A DNA stretch of 64,000 bases from Ochrobactrum quorumnocens (GTDB taxonomy: Bacteria; Pseudomonadota; Alphaproteobacteria; Rhizobiales; Rhizobiaceae), in the NCBI RefSeq assembly GCF_002278035.1, contig NZ_CP022603.1:434001-498000 (forward strand), given 5' to 3'. Shown here one piece after another: positions 17,859 through 25,195 of the stretch (position 1 is its first letter; every line of letters starts with the position of its first letter). Both the position numbers and the translations under genes were made by a program. The notes beneath the pieces are model-generated. The model worked only from the letters and a program-made list of their open reading frames with translations. It was not told where the DNA came from and did not search any database.

Positions 17859-19280
17859 ATGCCCTGTTTGATCACCATGTCGCAGAAAGAATTGCATCGC
17901 CTCGAAGTCGTCCAGAAGATCCGTGATCTACGCCTGAGTGTTGTCCAGGCGGCTGAGCTGCTTGGCCTCAGTCGAAGTCAGGTTCACAGGCTGCTGCAAG
18001 CCTATGACCGGGATGGTCCAGCTGGCCTCGTTTCCAAGAAGCGATCGCGTCCGAGCAACCGGCGTCACAGCGAGGATTTCCGTAATACGGCGCTGGACCT
18101 GATCCGCGAACGCTATCTGGATTTCGGTCCGACGCTGGCGCGCGAGAAGCTGATCGAACTGCACCGGATCTCTGTTGCCAAGGAGACGCTGCGGCAATGG
18201 ATGACCGAGGCCGGCATCTGGATCTCGCGCCGGGAACGCAAGAAACGGGTTTTCCAGCCACGCGGCCGGCGCGACTGCTTTGGCGAACTGGTGCAGATCG
18301 ACGGCTCGCATCACTGGTGGTTCGAGAACCGCGGCCCCAAATGCGCCCTGCTCGTCTACATCGATGACGCCACCGGCAAGCTCTTGCATCTTCGCTTTGC
18401 CGGATCGGAAAATACGTTCGACTATCTGCATGCGACGAAGGCTTATCTGCAGCAATGGGGCAAGCCGCTGGCTTTCTATAGCGACAAGCACGGCGTTTTC
18501 CGCTCGCTCCATGCGTCGAAGAAAGACCGGACGAGCGGTCTGACGCAGTTCGGCCGGGCGCTTTACGAGCTGAACATCGACATCATCTGTGCCAACACCC
18601 CACAGGCCAAAGGCCGTGTGGAACGTGCCAACCAGACGCTGCAGGATCGGCTGGTCAAGGAGATGCGGCTGCGCGGCATCGACACGATCGAGGCCGCCAA
18701 TGCCTATGCCACTGAGTTCATTATGGATTTCAACACTCGCTTCGGCAAGCAACCACGCAATCCGAAGGACATGCACCGGCCACTGGCCGAGCATGAGAAC
18801 CTTGATGGCGCCATGTGCCGCAAGGAAGTCCGCACCCTTTCGCAGTCATTGACGCTGCGCTACGACAAGGTGCTGTTCATTCTCGACCCGACCGAGATTT
18901 CCAGGCCATTGGCGGGCCAGAAGGTGATCGTCTGCGATTATCCGGACGGCCGGCTCGAGATCATGCACGAGAGCTTTTCCCTGCCCTACAGAACCTTCGA
19001 CACGTTGCGCTCGGTGCATCGTGCGGAGGTTGTCGATAACAAGCGGCTGGACGACATGCTGTCAATTGTCGCCGAGATGCAAGCTGGACGCGAAGAGAAA
19101 CGGAGCGGCCCGCGCCGAACAGGTCAGACAAACCATATGTTTGGCATACGCGATGGCAGCGTCGGTAATGGTTATCAGAAACGTGGGCGCAAGCCGGGAC
19201 GCAGGACCGATTTCATGAACGATCCGGAGGTCATTGCCAGACGTGAGAAGGCGCTGGCGCGAATAGAAGCTGGGAAATGA
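17859..19280 (+). CDS. ISNCY-family transposase
   Basis: DDE transposase, 473 aa. The N-terminal helix-turn-helix is LSVVQAAELLGLSRSQVHRL near residues 27-46. The catalytic rve core includes LVQIDGSHHWW (first D), LAFYSDKHGVF (second D) and the region AKGRVERANQTL (E). A basic C-terminus (QKRGRKPGRRTDF) follows. Length and style match ISNCY transposases (IS1202-like group), by recall rather than by search. An alternative start at the internal Met (MSQKELHR, 17877) is possible. The gene is intact, so the element may still be mobile. Confidence 0.85.
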   Translation: MPCLITMSQKELHRLEVVQKIRDLRLSVVQAAELLGLSRSQVHRLLQAYDRDGPAGLVSKKRSRPSNRRHSEDFRNTALDLIRERYLDFGPTLAREKLIELHRISVAKETLRQWMTEAGIWISRRERKKRVFQPRGRRDCFGELVQIDGSHHWWFENRGPKCALLVYIDDATGKLLHLRFAGSENTFDYLHATKAYLQQWGKPLAFYSDKHGVFRSLHASKKDRTSGLTQFGRALYELNIDIICANTPQAKGRVERANQTLQDRLVKEMRLRGIDTIEAANAYATEFIMDFNTRFGKQPRNPKDMHRPLAEHENLDGAMCRKEVRTLSQSLTLRYDKVLFILDPTEISRPLAGQKVIVCDYPDGRLEIMHESFSLPYRTFDTLRSVHRAEVVDNKRLDDMLSIVAEMQAGREEKRSGPRRTGQTNHMFGIRDGSVGNGYQKRGRKPGRRTDFMNDPEVIARREKALARIEAGK

Positions 19281-19340
19281 GGTTGACCAACGCGGGCATT
19301 ATATACTGGAGAGCCCGAACATTTTTCGTATACTCACTCC

Positions 19341-19649
19341 ATGAAAGAAGAGCTAATCTTTGAGTTATGGCTTGATCCCGAACCTGATGGCCAAATGCTC
19401 CCTGGGCTTTGCCAAGCTGGCCCTATGGGGGACGGATTTCGATCACTTCTCAACGAAGGGGCAATTCGCGTCGGGACTTTGAGTGGGCACAGCCATTTTG
19501 ACGTGATGACCAGATATTGGAAATATCAAGGGTGGGGCGAATACAAGACGGAGCATTCTGAGGATTACCAGCCGTTCCCGGAACAATGGCTCCATATCCA
19601 ACGCTCTCATTTGAGCACCGCTGAGGCGGTGATCTCGGAGGAAAGCTAA
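19341..19649 (+). CDS. Small acidic accessory protein inside the ISNCY element
   Basis: A 102-aa ORF between the transposase and the right end: begins MKEELIFELWLDPEPDGQML and ends in AEAVISEES. It is acidic, soluble and rich in Trp and Tyr, with no motif I recognise. TATACT lies 7 nt before the ATG, with no Shine-Dalgarno, so it may be read from its own promoter as a leaderless message. It could be a passenger or an accessory factor; no function is proposed. Confidence 0.5.
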   Translation: MKEELIFELWLDPEPDGQMLPGLCQAGPMGDGFRSLLNEGAIRVGTLSGHSHFDVMTRYWKYQGWGEYKTEHSEDYQPFPEQWLHIQRSHLSTAEAVISEES

Positions 19650-19670
19650 AGCCCGAAGAGGCGTTCCCTT

Positions 19671-19788
19671 ATCCGCCCCCGATCTGCCCTTGCAACCCTG
19701 ACCAGCCGGTCAGATCGGGGGCTTGGCGCTGCGTCCTTCATCAAGAAGTGTCGCATTTCTATCTGGCCACCGGTGTCGCATCTCTAAT
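19671..19788 (+). repeat. Right terminal region of the ISNCY element
   Basis: A long GC-rich hairpin module (GCCCCCGATCTG ... CAGATCGGGGGC, 19676-19722) is followed by the terminal words GTGTCGCAT at 19748 and 19773. A diverged second copy of this whole module is present at 21284-21393. Confidence 0.6.
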
Positions 19789-19814
19789 CAGCTTTGACAC
19801 GACATGTAGGGGGG

Positions 19815-20900
19815 TACATTCTATTTTAAACTGCAACATGTCAATGAATTCATGAGGTTAGCCATGGAGGAAATTGGATGTCGAATTGCTATTCACAGAT
19901 CACTTTGCGTGAACGTCGCCGTCTTTTCGAACTTAAACAGCTCAAAGTCCCTCTCGGCGACATTGCGCGGCTGATGGGTCGTCATCGCTCGACGATCTAT
20001 CGCGAGATCAAGCGTAACAGCTTTCGGGACACTGAGATACCAGACTATAATGGCTATCACAGCGTTGTTGCCGACAATATCAGCAAAGACCGCAGAACAC
20101 GGTTGCGCAAGCTCAGACGTTACCCAGAGCTGCGCAAGTTTGTCATTGAACAATTGGAAGCCCATTGGTCGCCAGAGCAGATCTGCGGCCGACTGGTTCG
20201 CCATGGTCTGAGCGCGATACGACTGTGTGCGGAAACGATTTATCGCTTCATTTACTCAAAGGAAGAATATGGGCTGAAGCTGTTTGAACACCTTGCCGAG
20301 ATGCGAACAAAACGCTGCCCACGCGGCACCAGACGATCGCGCAGTTCCCGTATTCCAGAAGCGTTTCGCATTCATCAACGCCCTGATTTTATTGGCAATC
20401 GTCTGCAATTCGGCAACTGGGAAGGTGATTTGATTATCTTTGATCGTGACCTGGGAGAAGCCAATGTCATGACGCTTGTTGAACGCAAAAGTCGTTATTG
20501 CGTCATCATCAAAAACAACAGTCGGCACTCAAAGCCTATCATGAACAAAATCATTCAGGCCTTTGCTACACTGCCTTATCACGCACGCCGCAGTTTTACC
20601 TTTGATCGCGGTTCCGAGTTTATGGGGTATAGGGCTTTGGAGGATGGAATGGGGGCCAGAAGCTGGTTTTGCGATCCAAACTCGCCATGGCAAAAAGGTG
20701 CTATTGAGAACATCAACAAGCGCATTCGACGTTATTTGCCCAGCAACACTGACCTGACGCAGGTCAACCAGGCGCAGTTGACTGCCCTCGCCCATGATCT
20801 CAACGCAACCCCGCGCAAGTGTCTTGGATTCAAGACACCCGCTGAAGTGTTCGCCTCCCTTTTGCAGGAAGCAGCATAATCAGATAGCCTCACCAACGGC
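19815..20900 (+). mobile_element. IS30-family insertion sequence, right end not found
   Basis: The element is defined by its transposase. The left end probably begins near GTACATTCTATTTTAAACTG at 19814, directly against the ISNCY flank. No inverted counterpart of that sequence was found after the transposase stop, so the right boundary is unknown and the element may be truncated there. The end coordinate given is a guess. Confidence 0.55.
19878..20879 (+). CDS. IS30-family transposase
   Basis: DDE transposase, 333 aa, of normal length. The N-terminal helix-turn-helix reads LTLRE-like (ITLRERRRLFELKQL) followed by IARLMGRHRSTIYREIKRN, the IS30 signature. The catalytic triad is visible as NWEGDLI (D), TFDRGSEF (D) and WQKGAIENINKRIRRYLP (E). 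The C-terminus (LNATPRKCLGFKTPAEVF) is also intact. It begins 65 nt after the right flank of the ISNCY element and is not related to that transposase. Confidence 0.93.
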   Translation: MSNCYSQITLRERRRLFELKQLKVPLGDIARLMGRHRSTIYREIKRNSFRDTEIPDYNGYHSVVADNISKDRRTRLRKLRRYPELRKFVIEQLEAHWSPEQICGRLVRHGLSAIRLCAETIYRFIYSKEEYGLKLFEHLAEMRTKRCPRGTRRSRSSRIPEAFRIHQRPDFIGNRLQFGNWEGDLIIFDRDLGEANVMTLVERKSRYCVIIKNNSRHSKPIMNKIIQAFATLPYHARRSFTFDRGSEFMGYRALEDGMGARSWFCDPNSPWQKGAIENINKRIRRYLPSNTDLTQVNQAQLTALAHDLNATPRKCLGFKTPAEVFASLLQEAA

Positions 20901-21221
20901 ATGATGCACTTGGGATAGCTTTTCCAAAAACTCTATGATGTCGCCAATATCTTGTTCTGGCGCAACTGGCTGGAGTGCATGGAAAAACAGGCTCGCTTCT
21001 TCGAAGCCCACTGTACCGATCGTCTTCGCCATACCAAAAGGCTCCGATGCTACCAGCTCCGGATCAGGCTGGAAGAAGTCTTTGAGAATGCCCTTCGCGG
21101 CACAGTGGAAAATGTCGCATGGGCCATCGATCGATGTGAGGAACTGTGATGTCGCAGAACGAAGAAACTCGGGATGCCCTTGGCAAGTTTCTATTATAAG
21201 CTCAGATGAAGCGTGGCCCGC
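20880..21221 (-). pseudogene. Coding remnant without a start codon
   Basis: The reverse strand stays open for 113 codons from 21221 to a TGA at 20882-20880, with no ATG until late in the frame. The product contains protein-like stretches such as KGILKDFFQPDPELVASEPF, TIGTVGFEEASLFFHAL and IGDIIEFLEKLSQVHHAVGE, with balanced acidic and hydrophobic residues. It looks like the C-terminal part of a cytosolic protein beheaded by the insertion-sequence end on its right. I do not recognise the family. A competing forward frame (20952-21149, 65 aa) exists; the reverse reading looks more natural, but this is a judgement. Confidence 0.4.
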
Positions 21222-21283
21222 TCAGTTCGAGGCCGACTGGGCCTATCCGATAGGCCCAAAGCAAAAGCCGAGAAAGCCAAACC

Positions 21284-21393
21284 ATCCGCCCCGCTCTGCC
21301 CTTGCAACCCCGACTAGCCGGACAGAGCGGGGCTGGTCGACGTGCCCGCAAAGAAATCAAAGTGACATTTTTAACTTTGCAGCAGATGTGACA
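21284..21393 (+). repeat. Right-end remnant of a second ISNCY-like element
   Basis: This stretch repeats the terminal module of the complete element in diverged form: ATCCGCCCC, CTCTGCCCTTGCAACCC, GACTAGCCGG and GAGCGGGGC match the copy at 19671-19726, with compensating changes that keep the hairpin (CCCCGCTCTG / CAGAGCGGGG). The terminal words are GTGACATTTTTA and GTGACA instead of GTGTCGCAT. No matching transposase gene lies to its left, so only the end has survived. Confidence 0.6.
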
Positions 21394-21851
21394 ATTCAAC
21401 ATGGCTGCCACATTTTTTTGCAGCCAGTTGGTTTCAGCATTCTGATGCTACTTATGAATGATACCAATGGCTTATCGGTTGTAATAACGGGCTTTTTCTC
21501 CCCGTTTCACTTTATTCAACGATACATAGATCATTTCGCCCACGAATTCATGCGCGATTTACGACTAAAGGTAGTATGGTGGAATACTAATACATAATTT
21601 GGTGTATCCAATCCCGGAATATCGGATCCACCTATGAACAAATTAGAACAGGTAAAACCTGCTGTTGGCAGGTCTTTTATCGATGCTGCCGCAGCAGTCG
21701 CCACATGTTCGATATTCCTTTGACTAATACCGGCAGCGCGCTCGTCAGAGCGTTCTAATAGATTGTTTTAGCGAACTGCATTTCCGAAGACTTTTTCTCA
21801 TTGTTCGGATCGCACTTCACGAAAGCGTTAAACAGATCACCAGGAGGCATC
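21394..21851. other. Gene-free stretch before the small ORF cluster
   Basis: No convincing gene. It contains a small terminator-like hairpin ACCTGC-TGTTG-GCAGGT followed by CTTTTAT (21657-21680). The promoter of the small ORFs must lie in its right half, but no clear hexamers stand out. Confidence 0.4.
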
Positions 21852-22085
21852 ATGGCAGCAGAAAATATCAACAACACTACAGAGCGAGCTTTGCCCATCA
21901 ATCCACAACACGACGAGAAGCACGCTGCCAGTAAAGGTGAACTGAAAAAGGCTCATCATCAAATGACAGCACCATCAAAAGATTGGACGAAACTGGCCAA
22001 TATCTTAAGGCGTTCATGCGGTGGTTTTTCCCGCTCACGTTCATCGCGCGTCACGTCCATAACGAGCAAACGCAGTGAGAAATAA
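21852..22085 (+). CDS. Small basic hypothetical protein
   Basis: A 77-aa ORF starting MAAENINNTTERALPINPQH with a strong AGGAGG 5 nt before the ATG at 21852, which is preferred to an upstream in-frame ATG at 21801. The protein is hydrophilic, first polar and mixed in charge, then strongly basic with a Ser/Arg-rich tail (FSRSRSSRVTSITSKRSEK). No signal peptide, membrane segment or known motif. The stop overlaps a following ATG (TAATG). Function unknown. Confidence 0.5.
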   Translation: MAAENINNTTERALPINPQHDEKHAASKGELKKAHHQMTAPSKDWTKLANILRRSCGGFSRSRSSRVTSITSKRSEK

Positions 22086-22207
22086 TGCCGCGTTCGTGCA
22101 TAACGGCTGTCGCGGACGCTGCAATTCAACTTCTGGAAAATGAAGCTGGGTTTACTGTTTTACAAAAGCTATCAAGCCAACCGATCATGCGTATTCGGCC
22201 TAGATAA
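22085..22207 (+). CDS. Possible 40-aa peptide coupled to the preceding ORF
   Basis: The ATG overlaps the previous stop by one base (TAATG), the usual layout for translational re-initiation. The predicted product is 40 aa, with DAAIQLLENEAGFTVLQKL as a possible amphipathic helix. It ends 3 nt before the next ORF. There is no independent ribosome site and no recognised family, so it is reported with low confidence. Confidence 0.25.
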   Translation: MPRSCITAVADAAIQLLENEAGFTVLQKLSSQPIMRIRPR

Positions 22208-22210
22208 GAC

Positions 22211-22510
22211 ATGGATTGGAACGAGCTCATGACGAATGAGACACGAAACTTTGCAGTTCCCCAAAAGCGCATCAGCCAGGAGCGATTAGCCAAAGATGGC
22301 CAAATATACTCAGTAATTCATCGCATCGTGCGAATGGAAAATATTGTGATGGAGCCGTTTAGTGCTGCATGCCTAGCTGAGTATTTACCTTTGACGCGCC
22401 TGGCTCATTTAAAGGTCTATCTAAGTAGTAACGCCGCCACTTCTGGAAGAGACCATCATGCACACTTTGTAAGGGTCTTTCGCGGATGGTATCGATTCAA
22501 CGAGAAATAA
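22211..22510 (+). CDS. Hypothetical 99-aa protein
   Basis: Starts MDWNELMTNETRNFAVPQKR, 3 nt after the preceding small ORF; a start at the internal Met (22229) is also possible. The product is basic, with aromatic and histidine residues toward the end (RDHHAHFVRVFRGWYRF). No membrane segment and no motif recognised. It ends 24 nt before the convergent LysR gene. It may be a real small gene or chance coding in a degraded region. Confidence 0.35.
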   Translation: MDWNELMTNETRNFAVPQKRISQERLAKDGQIYSVIHRIVRMENIVMEPFSAACLAEYLPLTRLAHLKVYLSSNAATSGRDHHAHFVRVFRGWYRFNEK

Positions 22511-22534
22511 GACTTCCAGAATATCCCTTGAAAT

Positions 22535-23464
22535 CTACGAGAGATGTGAGTTCCAGCCGCGATCCCATGCTGGTTCCCCACGGAAGTTATCGGCCAGATA
22601 ATCGACCAGCGCTCTGACCTTTATAGCCAGATGCCGGGCTGGCGGATAAACCGCATAGATACCAAGTGGTCTGTCTTCAAACTCACCGAGCAACCGTTGC
22701 ACCTCACCATCACGAATGAATGGACCGGCTATAAAAGTGGGTACGTGTGCAATCCCCAATCCAGCGCTCGCAGCTTGCAGACAGGCTTCACCATTTGAAA
22801 ACTGAAGCCGCCCTGAAATGCTGACAGATTGCGTTTCACCATCTGACGACGGTACAAAGCGCCAAACAAACGGCTCGCGGAAATTCGTATCGACGATACA
22901 ATTATGTCTGGATAGATCGCGTGGATGCTGCGGTGCGCCCTGCTCACGAATATAACCCGGCGCGGCCACGAGTACGACGCGGGCATCGCACAATCGCCTT
23001 GCGATGAGAGTGCTATCCAGCGGTTTACCTATCCGGACCCCAATATCAAAGCCTTCATCCACGAGGTTGACGATACGGTCGGAAAAATTGACGTCTATTT
23101 GAATCTCTGGAAATGATTTGGCAAATGCAAGCAGCACCGGTGTCAGCTGTAGCGTTCCGAAAGACATGGGCGCGGTAAGCCTTATTCGCCCACTCGGCGC
23201 ACCAGATGCATTACGCACAGATGCATCCAGCGCATCAAAATCATGTAACAACCCTTTGATCCGCTCATAATATGCGTACCCGACCTCGGTCGGAGAAAGC
23301 GCTCTGGTGGTCCTTTTTATGAGTTGAACGCCCAGAGCAGCCTCAAGCTTGGATATGAGCTTGGAGGCCTGCCCGCTGCTTGTGCCGAGGCGCTGAGCGG
23401 CCGCAGAAAAGCTGCCCGTATCCAGTACGGCAACAAACATCCGTTCACTATCAAGCCGATCCAT
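22535..23464 (-). CDS. LysR-family transcriptional regulator
   Basis: LysR regulator, 309 aa, of the DmlR/AaeR-like subgroup. The N-terminal helix-turn-helix lies in SFSAAAQRLGTSSGQASKLI (residues about 18-37), followed by LGVQLIKRTTRALSPTEVG. The effector domain includes GRIRLTAPMSFG and FDIGVRIG, both typical. It lies 78 nt downstream of the glutathionyl-hydroquinone reductase gene on the same strand, with a strong palindrome in the gap, so it may be co-transcribed with and control that gene. The effector is unknown; a quinone or aromatic compound is a reasonable guess from context. Confidence 0.85.
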   Translation of the reverse strand: MDRLDSERMFVAVLDTGSFSAAAQRLGTSSGQASKLISKLEAALGVQLIKRTTRALSPTEVGYAYYERIKGLLHDFDALDASVRNASGAPSGRIRLTAPMSFGTLQLTPVLLAFAKSFPEIQIDVNFSDRIVNLVDEGFDIGVRIGKPLDSTLIARRLCDARVVLVAAPGYIREQGAPQHPRDLSRHNCIVDTNFREPFVWRFVPSSDGETQSVSISGRLQFSNGEACLQAASAGLGIAHVPTFIAGPFIRDGEVQRLLGEFEDRPLGIYAVYPPARHLAIKVRALVDYLADNFRGEPAWDRGWNSHLS

Positions 23465-23480
23465 TGACTGTTTCCATTTT

Positions 23481-23514
23481 GGCTATTTTTACGCGTGTTT
23501 TGCGTAAAATAGCC
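23481..23514. promoter_or_regulatory. Large palindrome upstream of the LysR gene
   Basis: GGCTATTTTTACGC and GCGTAAAATAGCC face each other across GTGTTTT, giving a 13-bp inverted repeat with one bulged T, 17 nt before the LysR start codon. No T-tract follows on either strand, so an operator (self-regulation) is more likely than a terminator. Confidence 0.5.
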
Positions 23515-23542
23515 AGAATATGGAAATAATTAAAGCAATCGT

Positions 23543-24511
23543 TTAGATTTGAACACTGAGTATCCCGGGTAAATCAGGGCCAAGCGGTACAATACCTGTC
23601 GGGTTCAATGTCTTGATTGAATAATAGCCACGTTTAATGTGGTCGATATTGACTGTTTCGCAGACACCCGGAATTTCTAAAACACGCAATAGCCATGCGC
23701 TCAGGCCCGGACAATCCTTAAGTTGGCGAAGATTGCATTTGAACAAGCCATGGTATGCAGCGTCGAAGCGAACGAGAGTTACAAACAGCCTGATATCTGT
23801 TTCTGTCAGACTATCGCCAAACAAGAACGGACCATGGTCGGTGAGCCTGTTTTCCAACTCAAACATCATACCGAATACGTCGAGGAAAGCTTCGTCATAC
23901 GCAATTTGTGTCGTGGCAAAACCGGCCCGATAAACACCATTATTGAGGCGTGGGTAAATACGTTCATTCAACGCGTCGATCTCTGAACGCAATGCTTCTG
24001 GATAAAGATCGAAATCAGATCGAGCTAGGTTGCCAAAACCTGAATTGAGCATACGCAAAATATCAGCAGACTCATTGTTGACGATGGTCTGCTTATGCTT
24101 GTCCCACAGCACAGGTACGGTTGCACGGCCAGTATAATGCGGATCGGCTTTCGTATAGATTTCATGCATGTAGGTCGCGCCGTTGACGATATCACGATCT
24201 GCACCGGGATAATCGCCAAACCGCCAACCTTGATTGGTCAGAGCAGGTTCCACCACAGATACAGAGATAACATCTTCAAGTCTCTTAAGTTTACGTCCGA
24301 TCAACGTGCGCGAGGCCCACGGACAGATATAAGCAACATATAAATGGTAACGACCGGCTTCCGCCTTAAAACCCGCCTCGCCTGTCGGCCCCGCCCTGCC
24401 ATCAGGCGTTACCCAGTTTCGAAAGCCTGAAATCTGGCGCACGAAGCCGCCTTTTTCGTCCTTGGCTTGGACCGGCTGCCAGTCCTCCGTCCACTTCCCA
24501 TCTACCAGCAT
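23543..24511 (-). CDS. Glutathionyl-hydroquinone reductase (GST Xi class)
   Basis: Cytosolic glutathione transferase-like enzyme of the YqjG/EcfG/PcpF group, 322 aa, full length. It removes glutathione from glutathionyl-hydroquinones in quinone detoxification. The catalytic Cys63 sits in the diagnostic YICPWASRTLIGRKLK. Further family words are SVVEPALTNQGWRF, TVPVLWDKHKQTIVNNESAD and NNGVYRAGFATTQIAYDEA. The DoxX-like gene follows upstream on the same strand (79-nt gap), so both may be transcribed together. Confidence 0.92.
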   Translation of the reverse strand: MLVDGKWTEDWQPVQAKDEKGGFVRQISGFRNWVTPDGRAGPTGEAGFKAEAGRYHLYVAYICPWASRTLIGRKLKRLEDVISVSVVEPALTNQGWRFGDYPGADRDIVNGATYMHEIYTKADPHYTGRATVPVLWDKHKQTIVNNESADILRMLNSGFGNLARSDFDLYPEALRSEIDALNERIYPRLNNGVYRAGFATTQIAYDEAFLDVFGMMFELENRLTDHGPFLFGDSLTETDIRLFVTLVRFDAAYHGLFKCNLRQLKDCPGLSAWLLRVLEIPGVCETVNIDHIKRGYYSIKTLNPTGIVPLGPDLPGILSVQI

Positions 24512-24590
24512 AGCGCTTTCCTCGTAATCAGGTAAGCTACGCGGAGAGACACCCTGCCCCGCGAGAATTCGTTAAACGGCTATCTACTGT

Positions 24591-24998
24591 TCACCGGCCA
24601 GACGCAGCAGGCTTGATAGTATAGGCGCCATTGCCGGCCAGTGCTACGACGAGAACGCCCACGATCCAGAATGCGGGAAACTCCCAACCGCCATTAGTAT
24701 TGGTGAAGAAGAACCCGGCAGCGCCGTGAACCGTAAAAATTGCACCCAGAAGGATCGGGATCAGAGCAACGGCTGCAACACGTAGATAAATGCCGATAAT
24801 CAGCGCGACTGCACCAACCACTTCCCAGAGAATGGTGACATAGGCAAACCAGCCCGGCAGACCGAGCGAACCAAAGAATGCTGCAGTTCCTGCAGGTGTG
24901 AATACAAATATTTTCAGTCCAGCATGGGCAAGGAAAAGAATGCCTAGTGCGAGACGAAGAAGGAAAATTGCATAAGGGGCAGTACGATTATCGATCAC
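24591..24998 (-). CDS. DoxX-family membrane protein
   Basis: Integral membrane protein of the DoxX family, 135 aa, with four hydrophobic segments: ALGILFLAHAGLKIF, AYVTILWEVVGAVALIIGIY, VAALIPILLGAIFTVHGAAG and AFWIVGVLVVALAG. A GTG at 24998 is chosen: GAGG lies 6 nt upstream and the protein then begins VIDNRTAPYAIFLLRLALG as is usual here. An ATG at 25040 (14 residues longer) has no ribosome site. It is divergent from a LysR gene with a palindrome in between. DoxX proteins are linked to redox stress, but the molecular role is unsettled. Confidence 0.82.
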   Translation of the reverse strand: MIDNRTAPYAIFLLRLALGILFLAHAGLKIFVFTPAGTAAFFGSLGLPGWFAYVTILWEVVGAVALIIGIYLRVAAVALIPILLGAIFTVHGAAGFFFTNTNGGWEFPAFWIVGVLVVALAGNGAYTIKPAASGR

Positions 24999-25085
24999 GA
25001 TAGACCTCGTTTTTAACGAATGCTGGTTCAGCGTGACCATGCCGAAAAGTTTGTGAAATGATTAGATAGTCGTTCCGAATTGAAC

Positions 25086-25104
25086 TTCTTCCAAAATGGA
25101 AGAA
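25086..25104. promoter_or_regulatory. Candidate LysR operator
   Basis: A perfect inverted repeat TTCTTCC-AAAAT-GGAAGAA lies near the middle of the 197-bp gap between the divergent DoxX and LysR genes. LysR regulators usually bind such interrupted palindromes in divergent promoters. Confidence 0.5.
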
Positions 25105-25195
25105 ATCAAAAAAGGGCGCATTCGCGCATGTTGAGCGATCTTGCAGTGGAGGCGAGATCGCATTAACAACAGCCTCATTCTTCTGGAGAATTTTC

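Larger units (their letters stand above)
17713..19812 (+). mobile_element. ISNCY-type insertion sequence with direct flanking repeats
   Basis: The element carries one transposase and a small second ORF. Its ends are related in inverted orientation: the left end has two ATGCGAC words (17737 and 17759) separated by GGGCCAG, and the right end read backwards has the same arrangement (ATGCGACA, TGGCCAG, ATGCGACA). Exact termini are not certain; the element proper is about 17726-19799. The 13-bp sequence CGACATGTAGGGG flanks both sides and is the probable target duplication, so the copy looks complete and fairly recent. Confidence 0.7.

Noticed and set aside
17928..18794. A 288-codon frame opposite the ISNCY transposase
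   Set aside because: The sense frame has the complete DDE transposase.
17713..20900. Composite transposon formed by the two neighbouring insertion sequences
   Set aside because: The two transposases belong to different families and the elements are directly adjacent with no cargo between them.
20935..21597. A 220-codon forward frame across the IS remnants
   Set aside because: It reads through the hairpin module of the IS end and changes character along its length; probably chance.
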